A stretch of 64,000 bases of DNA from JANWKQ01 sp964624635 (GTDB lineage: Bacteria > Bacteroidota > Bacteroidia > CAIKAF01): contig CAZUXM010000010.1 of NCBI GenBank assembly GCA_964624635.1, positions 1-64,000 of the forward strand, written 5' to 3'. Numbering within the stretch: position 1 is the stretch's first letter; every line of letters begins with the position of its first letter. Both the position numbers and the translations under genes were made by a program. Positions 8,214 to 17,276 of this stretch are shown here, piece after piece. Under the pieces are notes generated by a model that was not told where the DNA came from, searched no databases, and saw nothing but the letters and a program-made list of their open reading frames with translations.

Positions 8214-9262
8214 TTATTGACATTACGTACTGTAGTAGGAGTAATTTTTTTCTTATATTTTTTCTTTTTACCACTAGGATAAGTGATTATCCCTTCAACA
8301 AATTCATCATTGAGAAATGTACCTGTTTCCGTTGTTCCGTCTGGGAAAACATAAACCCCTTCTCCCTCTCTTCTCCCTTCGTAAAAATTTCCTTTGTAAA
8401 TATCACCATTGCTAAAACGAAGTTCACCGTAACCGTGGCGTTTATTATTTAGATAATTACAATCGCAAATAGCACCATCGCTGCTAGTATATTTACCTTT
8501 GCCATTTCTTTTATCACTCACCCAGTTACCTTCATAAATATCTTTGGTATCACTCCAAAAATAAATCCCGTAACCATTATAATTTCCATTAAGAAAGGCT
8601 CCTATATAATACGACCCATCTACATAGGTGAATGTTCCCTGACCCGTTTTTTGTCCATTGGCCCAGTCTCCTTCATACTTATTACCATCTGAAAAATAAA
8701 AGACACCTTTACCATGCTCCTTATTGTCAATATAATCTCCAATATATTTATTACCGGTTTTAAAAATGTAAGTACCCTTTCCCGTTCTTTTTCCATCAAT
8801 CCAATCTCCTTCATAAGTATCGCCTACTGCCCAGGTGTACTTTCCAAAACCATGCATCTCATTTCTTTTAAAATCTCCTTCATATACGTCCCCATTAGCT
8901 AAACCATCAAACATTCCGGCTTTCATATCTCCTTGATATACCTCTCCTGTTATAAACTTAAATATACCCCTGCCTGAAGGTTCATTATTGATAAATAATC
9001 CGGTGTATACGTTTCCATTTTTCCAGGTATAAGTTCCCTGACCATTTCTTTGATTATTTTTCCATTCACCCTCATATACTGACCCATTGGCGTCAGTAAT
9101 TTTACCATAACCATCACACATTTTATTTTTAAAATCCCCAGAATAAACGGTCCCATCGGAGTATTTATAAGTACCCTTGCCGTTGTTGCAATTTCCCAAA
9201 ATGCACTGAGAATAAGCAACTTGTGATAAAACTAAGAGAATAGATAGGGTAAAGTACCTCAT
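8210..9262 (-). CDS. Secreted MORN-repeat protein
   Basis: A protein of 350 aa starting with a signal peptide (MRYFTLSILL, cleavage likely near YSQC). The mature part is almost wholly MORN repeats of about 23 residues, core YxGxWxxxxxxGxGxxxxxxG. I count about 13 units. One is shortened by about five residues (after YQGDMKAGMFDG) and one is degenerate (CDCNYLNNKRHGYG). The C-terminus is lysine-rich. MORN repeats form elongated beta-meander sheets that bind lipids or proteins in other systems; the role of exported bacterial versions is unclear. I chose ATG 9262 because the signal peptide begins there. The gene converges with the RsmB-like gene. Confidence 0.85.
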   Translation of the reverse strand: MRYFTLSILLVLSQVAYSQCILGNCNNGKGTYKYSDGTVYSGDFKNKMCDGYGKITDANGSVYEGEWKNNQRNGQGTYTWKNGNVYTGLFINNEPSGRGIFKFITGEVYQGDMKAGMFDGLANGDVYEGDFKRNEMHGFGKYTWAVGDTYEGDWIDGKRTGKGTYIFKTGNKYIGDYIDNKEHGKGVFYFSDGNKYEGDWANGQKTGQGTFTYVDGSYYIGAFLNGNYNGYGIYFWSDTKDIYEGNWVSDKRNGKGKYTSSDGAICDCNYLNNKRHGYGELRFSNGDIYKGNFYEGRREGEGVYVFPDGTTETGTFLNDEFVEGIITYPSGKKKKYKKKITPTTVRNVNN

Positions 9263-9354
9263 GTAAATACAATCGTTATATGCAATAATACACAGAAAAC
9301 GTGCCGTAAACAAAGTTGTTGTTTAATTAAATATGGTATTTAGCAAGTAAAAGG

Positions 9355-9846
9355 TTAGGAAATTCTTTCGAATCGTTGAAAAGTATAATTATATGCATGT
9401 TTTTCATCTGTAAGATGTGCTTCTTCCCAAACTAGTTTCCAATGGTTCCAGTTAACTTCCGGGAAATACACATCTGCCTCCATAATAACATCAACACGGG
9501 TTAAAACTAAAATATGAGCCAAAGGAAGTGCTTCTTTATACATTTGGGCTCCTCCCACTATACAAATCTCTTCTGAGTCTTTAAAATGCTCCAATGCAGC
9601 TTCTAGTGTGTTAAAAACTACAATATTTTCTACTTGAATAGTATTATCTCTGGTAATAACCACATTTACTCTTCCGGGTAAAGCCCTTCTTCCAATGGAT
9701 TCGAACGTTTTGCGCCCCATGATGATTATTTTACCTAATGTATAGGCCTTAAAAAATTTCAAATCATTGGATAAATGCCAAAGTAACTGGTTGTTTTTAC
9801 CAATGGCAAAATTTTCGGCGACTGCGGCTACCAAACTAATTTTCAT
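9355..9846 (-). CDS. folA: Dihydrofolate reductase
   Basis: A 163-aa enzyme reducing dihydrofolate to tetrahydrofolate with NADPH. Family motifs: AENFAIGKNNQLLWHLSNDL (with the substrate-binding Asp in NDLKFFK), IIMGRKTFESIG, LPGRVNVVITRD, and IVGGAQMYKEAL. Length is normal for bacterial DHFR. It begins 8 nt after the thyA stop, and thyA is the enzyme that produces dihydrofolate, so the two form a classic operon. Confidence 0.96.
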   Translation of the reverse strand: MKISLVAAVAENFAIGKNNQLLWHLSNDLKFFKAYTLGKIIIMGRKTFESIGRRALPGRVNVVITRDNTIQVENIVVFNTLEAALEHFKDSEEICIVGGAQMYKEALPLAHILVLTRVDVIMEADVYFPEVNWNHWKLVWEEAHLTDEKHAYNYTFQRFERIS

Positions 9847-9854
9847 ATCAAATA

Positions 9855-10736
9855 TTATACGGCTACCTCAGCTTTAATATGAGGATGTGGATCATAATTA
9901 AGTAACGTAAAATCGTTGTAAGTAAAATCAAAAATGTTTTTTACAGCCGGATTCATCTGCATAGTAGGCAAAGTTCTGTAGTCTCTGCTTAATTGCAAAT
10001 GAGCTTGATCAATATGATTTGAATATAAATGGGAATCACCTAACGTATGTACAAAATCTCCGGGTTGTAAATCACAAACTTGAGCAATCATCATGGTAAA
10101 TAATGCATATGAGGCAATATTAAAAGGGACTCCTAAAAACACATCCGCACTACGTTGATATAATTGGCATGATAGTTTTCCATCGGCTACATAAAATTGA
10201 AAAAATGCATGACATGGAGGTAGTGCCATTTGATCAATCTGGCCCACATTCCAAGCACTAACGATCATCCTGCGGGAATCCGGATTTTTTTTGATGGTAT
10301 CAATCAACTGTGTAATCTGATCAATATGTTTTCCATCAGGGGTTGGCCAATTTCTCCATTGATAACCATATACCGGACCTAAATCCCCGAATTTTTTTGC
10401 AAACGCTGAATCATTAGCTACCTTATCCGAAAATTCCTGAATCGTTTCTCCTTTAAACTCTTCGCTTTTTTTATATTTTGCATAAGGCCAATCATCCCAA
10501 ATACGAACACCATTTTGGGCTAAATATTCAATATTTGTTTCACCTTTTAAAAACCAAAGTAATTCATGAACAATAGATTTTAAGTGAAGTTTTTTGGTAG
10601 TTACCAATGGAAATCCTTTAGATAAATCAAACCTCATTTGATGTCCGAATACGCTAATTGTTCCCGTTCCGGTTCTATCTTCTTTTTTTACTCCTTCATC
10701 AAGGATTCTTTGCATCAACTGATGGTATTGCTCCAT
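9855..10736 (-). CDS. thyA: Thymidylate synthase
   Basis: A 293-aa thymidylate synthase converting dUMP to dTMP with methylene-tetrahydrofolate. The catalytic cysteine is Cys175 in MALPPCHAFFQF, followed by CQLYQRSADVFLGVPFNI and the C-terminal HPHIKAEVAV. The 118 residues after the catalytic Cys equal the E. coli count. The extra 29 residues relative to E. coli lie before it, in the small domain after RIWDDW, as in long-form enzymes. A -7 box TAAATTTG precedes the gene. Confidence 0.97.
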   Translation of the reverse strand: MEQYHQLMQRILDEGVKKEDRTGTGTISVFGHQMRFDLSKGFPLVTTKKLHLKSIVHELLWFLKGETNIEYLAQNGVRIWDDWPYAKYKKSEEFKGETIQEFSDKVANDSAFAKKFGDLGPVYGYQWRNWPTPDGKHIDQITQLIDTIKKNPDSRRMIVSAWNVGQIDQMALPPCHAFFQFYVADGKLSCQLYQRSADVFLGVPFNIASYALFTMMIAQVCDLQPGDFVHTLGDSHLYSNHIDQAHLQLSRDYRTLPTMQMNPAVKNIFDFTYNDFTLLNYDPHPHIKAEVAV

Positions 10737-10757
10737 AACCTAAATAAAATGATGATA

Positions 10758-10790
10758 CAAATTTAATGGAGAATCATCTGAAGTAAACAA
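10758..10790 (-). promoter_or_regulatory. Putative promoter of thyA-folA
   Basis: On the minus strand a TTG (-33) is separated by 22 nt from TAAATTTG, a perfect TAnnTTTG -7 box. The box lies about 21 nt upstream of the thyA ATG. Confidence 0.5.
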
Positions 10791-10814
10791 TAAGTTTTGA
10801 TGTGTTTTAAACAG

Positions 10815-12440
10815 TTACCTGATTAAATTTAACTGACCTCGGTAAACGCTTTTGCTCCCATTCAAATCTTCGAATTCAAACAGGTATACATACACCCCAG
10901 TTGGCATGTCGTTTCCAGTAGTATTTTTACCATTCCAACCTTGGGTGACATCATTCCATGAATGAATTTCTTTCCCCCAACGATCAAAAATGGTGATTTG
11001 CGTTCTGAAACTACAATTGGCTTTTATGAAAAACTCCTGATTAACTTCATCAAGATTAGGGGTAAATGCATTCGGAATAAATACCTGAGATTCGCAACTG
11101 TTTACGTGAATAATAATTGAAGCTGTATCACTACAATCACCATTGGATGCTGTTAACAGTACAAAATGATTTCCGGGATGAATAAATGTATGTTGGGGAT
11201 TTTCATCATCAGATGTACCCGTTGTACCAAATTGCCAAGCATAATTATTGGCTCCTGTTGAGGTATTCGTAAAGTTTACCCATAAAGGAGAGTTCCCTGA
11301 AATACTATCGACTGTAAAAGCGGCGATTACATTCTCTTCTGTAATATAAAAATATACGGTATCCGATAATGTACCACACGAATTAATTGCATTCACATAA
11401 TAGGTTCCGGAATTGTTTACAGTAATCGTTTGATTGGTACTTCCTGTATTCCAAATATAAAATCCGCCAGGTCCGGCGTCTAGCAATACACTTTCTCCTT
11501 CACAAAAACTAATATTTTCATCATGGATAAGTAATTCGGGGGGCGCCATTGGTAAGATATGAAGTGTATCTGTTATACTCCCATTACATGTTTGTACCTC
11601 AAGAATCAATGATCCTGAACTTACATCTCCCGGTCCAACTATATAATAAACATTTAGCTGATTATTAGTTATCCATGTTCCTGACCCTCCATTCCAGACA
11701 AGGTCGGTATAAGTTCCGGATACAGATCCTGTCAATAGAATCGTATCACCAATACAAGCATTTTGATCGACACCTGCATTTACTATTAATGGGATATATG
11801 GTGCAGTACATCCATTATTTACATACGTGGGATTTCCTGTCCAGTCATATACAACTGCAGCACCATCTCTATCTGTAGATGAACCGGCAACTCCAATATT
11901 ACCATTGATATCGGTTAATAATTGACATGAATAACTAACTATATCTGAACATCCACCAAAGTCTAAAGTGAGGTTTCTAATTCCACTTCCCGTAGCATTG
12001 GCAAAATGACCGGAAGTATTTCCAACACATTGGAAAATAATATAAACGGTATCACTTAATCCGGCAAAAGAATTGGCTGCTACACTAAAATTTGTACTGG
12101 ATACTAAAATTACATCAGCACCTGCAGGTAAAATTCCGCCAACAGGTTCTAATAGAATTCCGCAAGATGTAATACTTGAATTTAGTTGAGCAACACTGGT
12201 AGCAGTTTGAGCATTCTGACAAACACCCAACCAGCTATTATTAGGCCAGTTTACCGTTAAAGATCCTGTAGTTAGTGGATTAGGACCTACTTTAAAACGA
12301 ACCATTTCGTTTTCTCCTTCAGGATTACCACAAGCATCCACTAATATGCTTTCAATTTCAAAGCAGGTAGAGGGAGTTTGTGCATAGGTATATGCTCCAA
12401 ACAAAACTGCAAAGAATAATATGAGGGTTCGCTTTTTCAC
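10815..12440 (-). CDS. T9SS type B sorted secreted protein with PKD domain
   Basis: A 541-aa protein. The signal peptide (MKKRTLILFF...YAQ) is followed by a lamin-tail-like beta domain around 25-190, then immunoglobulin-like stretches. A PKD domain (VNFTNTSTGANNYAWQFG...FIHPGNHFVLLTAS) lies near 385-445. The last 85 residues are a gliding-motility/CHU-type C-terminal domain beginning VFIPNAFTPN and including IFDRWGKEIH and GVYVYLFEF, the hallmark of type B T9SS cargo. It should be exported through the outer membrane by T9SS and anchored or released. Type B cargo often needs a PorP/SprF partner; such a gene lies far away at 56.3 kb. Confidence 0.88.
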   Translation of the reverse strand: MKKRTLILFFAVLFGAYTYAQTPSTCFEIESILVDACGNPEGENEMVRFKVGPNPLTTGSLTVNWPNNSWLGVCQNAQTATSVAQLNSSITSCGILLEPVGGILPAGADVILVSSTNFSVAANSFAGLSDTVYIIFQCVGNTSGHFANATGSGIRNLTLDFGGCSDIVSYSCQLLTDINGNIGVAGSSTDRDGAAVVYDWTGNPTYVNNGCTAPYIPLIVNAGVDQNACIGDTILLTGSVSGTYTDLVWNGGSGTWITNNQLNVYYIVGPGDVSSGSLILEVQTCNGSITDTLHILPMAPPELLIHDENISFCEGESVLLDAGPGGFYIWNTGSTNQTITVNNSGTYYVNAINSCGTLSDTVYFYITEENVIAAFTVDSISGNSPLWVNFTNTSTGANNYAWQFGTTGTSDDENPQHTFIHPGNHFVLLTASNGDCSDTASIIIHVNSCESQVFIPNAFTPNLDEVNQEFFIKANCSFRTQITIFDRWGKEIHSWNDVTQGWNGKNTTGNDMPTGVYVYLFEFEDLNGSKSVYRGQLNLIR

Positions 12441-12560
12441 TGATTAATTCCGGGTAGCAAAGTTCGTTGATTTTTTATTGAATTATATCATCAGTAAATA
12501 AGTTTAACAACAAGATATTATTAGATATAAGTAACTGTATAAAAGAATGTTGGGCTGTTT

Positions 12561-12588
12561 AAAACAAAAAGGCCCCTAAAAAGGGGCC
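12561..12588 (-). terminator. Terminator of the first HYR module
   Basis: A GGCCCC/GGGGCC stem with a 6-nt loop, followed on the minus strand by TTTTTGTTTT, about 25 nt after the stop of the large HYR gene. Confidence 0.8.
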
Positions 12589-12611
12589 CCTTATAAAAAA
12601 TAATTATAGTA

Positions 12612-15600
12612 CTAATAACCTTGTTTAATGATGATAGGTTTAGAAACCATATTATCACTAGTAGAGATTAATAAATAGTAGGTGGCCGAAGCCAAATAAC
12701 TAAAATCAAATGTATGATTTTGTTCAGTTAGCATACCAGAATAAATTACCTGACCCAATGAGTTCAATAATTTCACTTCAGTATTTTCTGTTGGCATCTC
12801 AGCTAAACTTAGTGTAAAAATACCAGTACTTGGATTAGGGTAAATATTAGCTAACAATTGTCCATCTTCACCTTCTATTCCTAAACATGGATCAACCACC
12901 ACTATTTGGTTCTGTGTCCATGTATTTCCATTACCATCATCAAAAGTCCATATCACCAGATAGGTGCCAGGTAGGTTGTAGGTAATAGGATCTGTAGTGG
13001 TTCCAGTGATTAAATCTCCTGAACAATTATCAGATGCTGTAGGAGGAGCAGGAATTGTTGTAATACAATTTCCAACTACGTTAGGCAAAAACACCAATGA
13101 AGGAACAGGAGGGTCAACATCAATTACCGTTACCGTTTGGGTTTGAGTAGATATATTGCCTCTTCCATCGTCATATGTCCATGTGATGTTATAAGTTCCA
13201 GCATCATTATATGATAGAGGATCAGTAGTTGTTGCCGTAATAGTACCTTCACAAGCATCAGTAGCTGTTGGTATTGTTGATATAAGCACGGTACATGTAT
13301 CTGATATAGCCGCTAATGGTGCAACATCTGGCACCGGAGCTATTGAATCATTTATGATAACTGTTTGTAAAAGCACAGACGTATTTCCAGCTAAATCTGC
13401 AAATGTCCATGTAACAGTATAGGTACCATTAACATCATAGGTAAGAGGATCTGAAGTAGTTCCTGTAACAGTTCCATCGCAGTTATCTTCTAATGTAGGT
13501 GCCGGACTTCCTAAAACTGCAGAACAAGGATCATTAATAGTTGGTAAAACTATTTCACAACCTATTATTCCAGTAAATGTTTCATCTTCACCTCCATTAA
13601 CTGTTCCTGATGAGATTACTGAACTCCCGCAAGTAATTTCAAAGTCAAGAATATTATCATTCCAGAATCCTTGAGTTTCAGCAAAGAAAGTAAGTGGTTC
13701 AAGTGCTCCTGAAATATCAATTTGTTCAGCAAGTAATCCAGGAGAACCCAAAGCAGGATAAGGACCGCCACTTGCAATTAAAGTATTGGTACTATCATAT
13801 AGCTCCCAAGAACCCTCGTCAAGATTAAAACCGCCATAATAAATGCTAAGTACAAGTGCACCGCCATTGGTTGCTGGAGCTAAATTATCTACAACGGTTA
13901 CATCAAACGAACAAGTTGAACTATTCCCTGAAGCATCTACCGCTTCAAAGGTTACAGTAGTTGTTCCTACTGGGAAAACAGATCCTGAGGTAGGGCCTGC
14001 AACTTGTGTTACTGTTGGTACAGGAACCGGGGTAAGCGAAATTGGCATATTATACAACCAACTGATAATATTTTGACGCAAATTGGCAGCATCAGGCAGA
14101 GGTGAATGGAAATTTGGTAAGGTCATTCCACCAAAAGTAGCTATACCGCTACCCCATGTTTTGGACGCAAACTGAACGTCTCCACAACCTTGTAACATAT
14201 TGGTTAAACCTGTACCTGTTACATAAGCATGTGAAAAACTACCTCCTGCATATCCGGTTGTAGTGCAAGGTAAAAATGGTCCGGCAAAAATCGGATCAGA
14301 TGGGGTAACAGCATCTACTGGTCCGTTACAATCTGAACCTCCACCGTAATTTAATGTAGTTCCACCAAAGCCAAAATCAATATTACCCCCTTCGTTTGGA
14401 GCAGCATTAATAAATATAGTTCCTCCGTTAAATACATATGTTTCTATTGCGGGAAGATTTGTTGCTAAAAATGCAGATAACTCGCTGGCATTAGCATCAC
14501 TTCCTTCCAGAAATACAAATTTAGTAGCAGTACTAAAAACTGTAGATACATTTGCGGTTTCATAAAACTCCGGTATCCATCCTCCTGCACCAAATACTGC
14601 ATTCATTGCAGTTAAATTATTATTGCTAGTTGCAAAAGACCATGGCTCACCTGCTACATTTGAACGGATATAATAAGCATCGGTACCAGTATAAACATCT
14701 GCACAATTATCTGTTGCTATAGGATTAGAAAAACTAAATACTGCTCCGCAAGTCCCCGGATCACTACCCATAGTAGAGTCATTAATACAGTTTATTACCG
14801 GTGGAGTAGCATCCGGAGATAAAATTACGTTTTGTGTTTGAGAACTTGAGTTTCCATTTCCATCATCATAAATCCATGTAATGGAGTAAGAACCTCCGAC
14901 TGTATATACAGTCGGATCAGTAGTAGTTCCATCTATAGAACCAACACAATTATCAGTAGCTGTTGGTGGGGTTGCTACAATGTAACAACTTCCTGTTAAA
15001 TCAGGTAATAACGCAACGTCAGGAGTTGGAGCAGTGGCATCTACCTGAGTTAGGTTTAAAACAAAATCTCCTGTTTCAGTACCTGAACCATGTACAAGAA
15101 TATAATAGGTTGTTCCACCGGCTCCTGCCCATGTAGCTTCAGACTGAGTTGTACAAAAATCATCATTTCCTGCAATACAATTTAATGCACCACAAGTTCC
15201 ATCAAATACACTTATTTGTGAATTATAAGTAGTTCCTGTACATAAACTAGCCGTAATATTACTTGAACAAGTAGTCGTAAAAGTATACCATACTCCACCA
15301 GCTGTTGGAGCAGTGGCTGTTCCACATAGGGCTACTGCATCAATGTTAGAACAATTGGTGGTACCATTAGTTGTACCCGGCGTAATAGCTATTGCATCTG
15401 CACAATCATCATTGGCTGGAGCTTCAGAAGATACTGTTAGAGTATAATCTCCGCTTTGAGTATTATAGCCTTTAACTAATATCCAGTAAATGGTTCCGGG
15501 AGTTGTTGGAACATCTGTAAGTTGAGATTGCGTTCCGCAATCATCGTCGTTTGCATCAATACATGTAAGAGTCGAACAATCCGGACCTTCATATAAGCTT

Positions 15601-16628
15601 AAATATGTATCGTAAGAAGATCCACATAAACTTATGGTCCAATCAAGACCATTTCCAGTAAAAGTATACCATACTCCGTTTGATGTATAATCATCATAAC
15701 AACCGTCTGTTTCACTGGTAGCAGATGAGGTTGATCCATTAATAACATCTCCACAATTCAATTGAATAGCATCTACACAATCATCATTCGCAGGAGGTGG
15801 TGGGCAGTCTTCTGATGTTACGGTCATTGTATATGCGCCCAAAGCCGAATTCCAATCAAGGCTGGCTAAAACGGGTAAATAATATGTACCAGCAGGTAAG
15901 TTATTAAAGTTATATACTGCATTCCCATCACCACAATCATCAAAATTATCAGAGTAGCTAAAAGTAGTATAAGGACAATCAGTATAAACATCAATGGCAA
16001 AGTCCATTATACCGGGAGCTGTACCACAAAAATCTACTGTTAAATTATTACATGTGCCGTTTAATGTAACTGCATGCCAAACAAAAGCTGCACTACCAAA
16101 AATTACATCGTTCATTAAGGCAGCCTCATCAGCATTCATGGTGGCTCCATCTGTAGTTCCATTAAAAACAACAGGTACACCACTGGTTAAAACGGTAGGA
16201 ATTACATCTGAACAATTATCGTTAGGCAAAGCAACACCTCCGCTACAACTAACGGAAAAAGTATATACATTAGGCTGATCATTATCACATGCCGGACTCA
16301 AATGTCGATACACTCTATAATCCTCTGTTGAACTACAAACAAAAACTAAAGTTCCCGTTCCTGTTTGAATAGGACTATCAGTTAAGTCATCTGAGATAGT
16401 CATATAAATTCCGGGACACGTGAATGTATAAGTAGTTCCTGCGGTTAATGTTAACAATGAATATTCTCCTGTATAACAATCAGTGGCCAATACTTCATCT
16501 GAACCGATACAAGTAGGGACGTATGTTGAAGATGGCCACATGTCGATTTCTCCAACACATTGCGAATACAAATTCGAAGAAATCAATAATAAAATTATGC
16601 AAATTATTTTAGATAAATATTTTTTCAT
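12612..16628 (-). CDS. Giant T9SS type A secreted protein with HYR repeats and a GATase-like insert
   Basis: A 1338-aa extracellular protein. After the signal peptide (MKKYLSKII...YSQ) comes an N-terminal beta domain shared with the paralogue starting at 20420. Three domains beginning DNCSD/NDDCVDAI/NDDCADAI follow, each ending in a YTLTVS-type strand (PPC-like). HYR repeats of the form TATDNC...GTTTDPxTY...WxYDDGNGN come next. One is interrupted at about 660-860 by a region with KFVFLEGSDANASEL and NLRQNIISWLYN that looks like a glutamine-amidotransferase-like fold; this is a tentative call. The end carries a type A T9SS signal (YPNPSTGIFTLSL ... KPIIIKQGY). It starts 20 nt after the small partner gene's stop. 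Confidence 0.85.
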   Translation of the reverse strand: MKKYLSKIICIILLLISSNLYSQCVGEIDMWPSSTYVPTCIGSDEVLATDCYTGEYSLLTLTAGTTYTFTCPGIYMTISDDLTDSPIQTGTGTLVFVCSSTEDYRVYRHLSPACDNDQPNVYTFSVSCSGGVALPNDNCSDVIPTVLTSGVPVVFNGTTDGATMNADEAALMNDVIFGSAAFVWHAVTLNGTCNNLTVDFCGTAPGIMDFAIDVYTDCPYTTFSYSDNFDDCGDGNAVYNFNNLPAGTYYLPVLASLDWNSALGAYTMTVTSEDCPPPPANDDCVDAIQLNCGDVINGSTSSATSETDGCYDDYTSNGVWYTFTGNGLDWTISLCGSSYDTYLSLYEGPDCSTLTCIDANDDDCGTQSQLTDVPTTPGTIYWILVKGYNTQSGDYTLTVSSEAPANDDCADAIAITPGTTNGTTNCSNIDAVALCGTATAPTAGGVWYTFTTTCSSNITASLCTGTTYNSQISVFDGTCGALNCIAGNDDFCTTQSEATWAGAGGTTYYILVHGSGTETGDFVLNLTQVDATAPTPDVALLPDLTGSCYIVATPPTATDNCVGSIDGTTTDPTVYTVGGSYSITWIYDDGNGNSSSQTQNVILSPDATPPVINCINDSTMGSDPGTCGAVFSFSNPIATDNCADVYTGTDAYYIRSNVAGEPWSFATSNNNLTAMNAVFGAGGWIPEFYETANVSTVFSTATKFVFLEGSDANASELSAFLATNLPAIETYVFNGGTIFINAAPNEGGNIDFGFGGTTLNYGGGSDCNGPVDAVTPSDPIFAGPFLPCTTTGYAGGSFSHAYVTGTGLTNMLQGCGDVQFASKTWGSGIATFGGMTLPNFHSPLPDAANLRQNIISWLYNMPISLTPVPVPTVTQVAGPTSGSVFPVGTTTVTFEAVDASGNSSTCSFDVTVVDNLAPATNGGALVLSIYYGGFNLDEGSWELYDSTNTLIASGGPYPALGSPGLLAEQIDISGALEPLTFFAETQGFWNDNILDFEITCGSSVISSGTVNGGEDETFTGIIGCEIVLPTINDPCSAVLGSPAPTLEDNCDGTVTGTTSDPLTYDVNGTYTVTWTFADLAGNTSVLLQTVIINDSIAPVPDVAPLAAISDTCTVLISTIPTATDACEGTITATTTDPLSYNDAGTYNITWTYDDGRGNISTQTQTVTVIDVDPPVPSLVFLPNVVGNCITTIPAPPTASDNCSGDLITGTTTDPITYNLPGTYLVIWTFDDGNGNTWTQNQIVVVDPCLGIEGEDGQLLANIYPNPSTGIFTLSLAEMPTENTEVKLLNSLGQVIYSGMLTEQNHTFDFSYLASATYYLLISTSDNMVSKPIIIKQGY

Positions 16629-16648
16629 ATGATTATTGAATTGATAGT

Positions 16649-17083
16649 TTATTTAATGCCTTTTAGTTTTTTATATTCTGTTGGATTATTTTCAAACCAT
16701 GTTTTGATAGCAGCATTGTACATTGTTTTATCTGTTTCTACATTTCCTGTGTTGATGTACTTAGGAAAGCCCGCCATATTTTCAAAATCCCATGATTTTT
16801 TACCTTCTTCTGAGGTAATTTTCATAGAAAGAGGACCATTGTGATTTTCTCTAATCCACTTAAATTTTGCTACTTCATAATTAGCATCATCTAGTTTTTT
16901 ATCTCCGGTATTTATATATAACGGATAATCTGTTAACTCAACGTTGATGGTAGTGTTGGTCTGGGCATTACCCATGCTTTTGCTATTGCTTTCTTGCTTA
17001 ATACGAGAAGTTGACCTTGTATTTTGCGCCATGATATGTCCTGACATAAACAAAAGCACTACTACTAAATAAAATTTATTCAT
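16649..17083 (-). CDS. Small secreted partner protein with two FPxYINTG motifs
   Basis: A 144-aa protein with a signal peptide cleaved near IMAQ (residue 20). A low-complexity Ser/Asn/Thr linker follows, then two copies of a roughly 28-residue unit: YPLYINTGDKKLDDANYEVA at 53-72 and FPKYINTGNVETDKTMYNAA at 106-125, each ending in a conserved Trp. The consensus P-x-[YF]-[IV]-N-T-G-[DN]-x3-D-x3-[YF]-x2-A-x3-W also occurs once in the protein at 20429-20779. I do not recognise a named family. It sits 20 nt upstream of the giant HYR gene, so the two are very probably co-transcribed and may interact. Confidence 0.75.
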   Translation of the reverse strand: MNKFYLVVVLLFMSGHIMAQNTRSTSRIKQESNSKSMGNAQTNTTINVELTDYPLYINTGDKKLDDANYEVAKFKWIRENHNGPLSMKITSEEGKKSWDFENMAGFPKYINTGNVETDKTMYNAAIKTWFENNPTEYKKLKGIK

Positions 17084-17226
17084 AAATCAATCAAATTTTA
17101 ATTCGGCCCTAAACTAATCATAATTATTTGTTTTTGCAATGTTTTTCAGTATTCATTGTATACAAAATTTGTTATCCTTAAAATAAAAAGAGCTCATGAT
17201 TTGCGTTAATGAATTAGCATAAACAT

Positions 17227-17254
17227 AAAGAGGGGCTCAATTGAGCCCCTCTTT
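17227..17254 (-). terminator. Perfect palindromic terminator of the second HYR module
   Basis: A 28-nt perfect palindrome made of 14-nt arms (AAAGAGGGGCTCAA and its complement) lies 23 nt after the stop of the 1047-aa protein. Confidence 0.75.
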
Positions 17255-17276
17255 ATTATATAAATACAATCAACAA

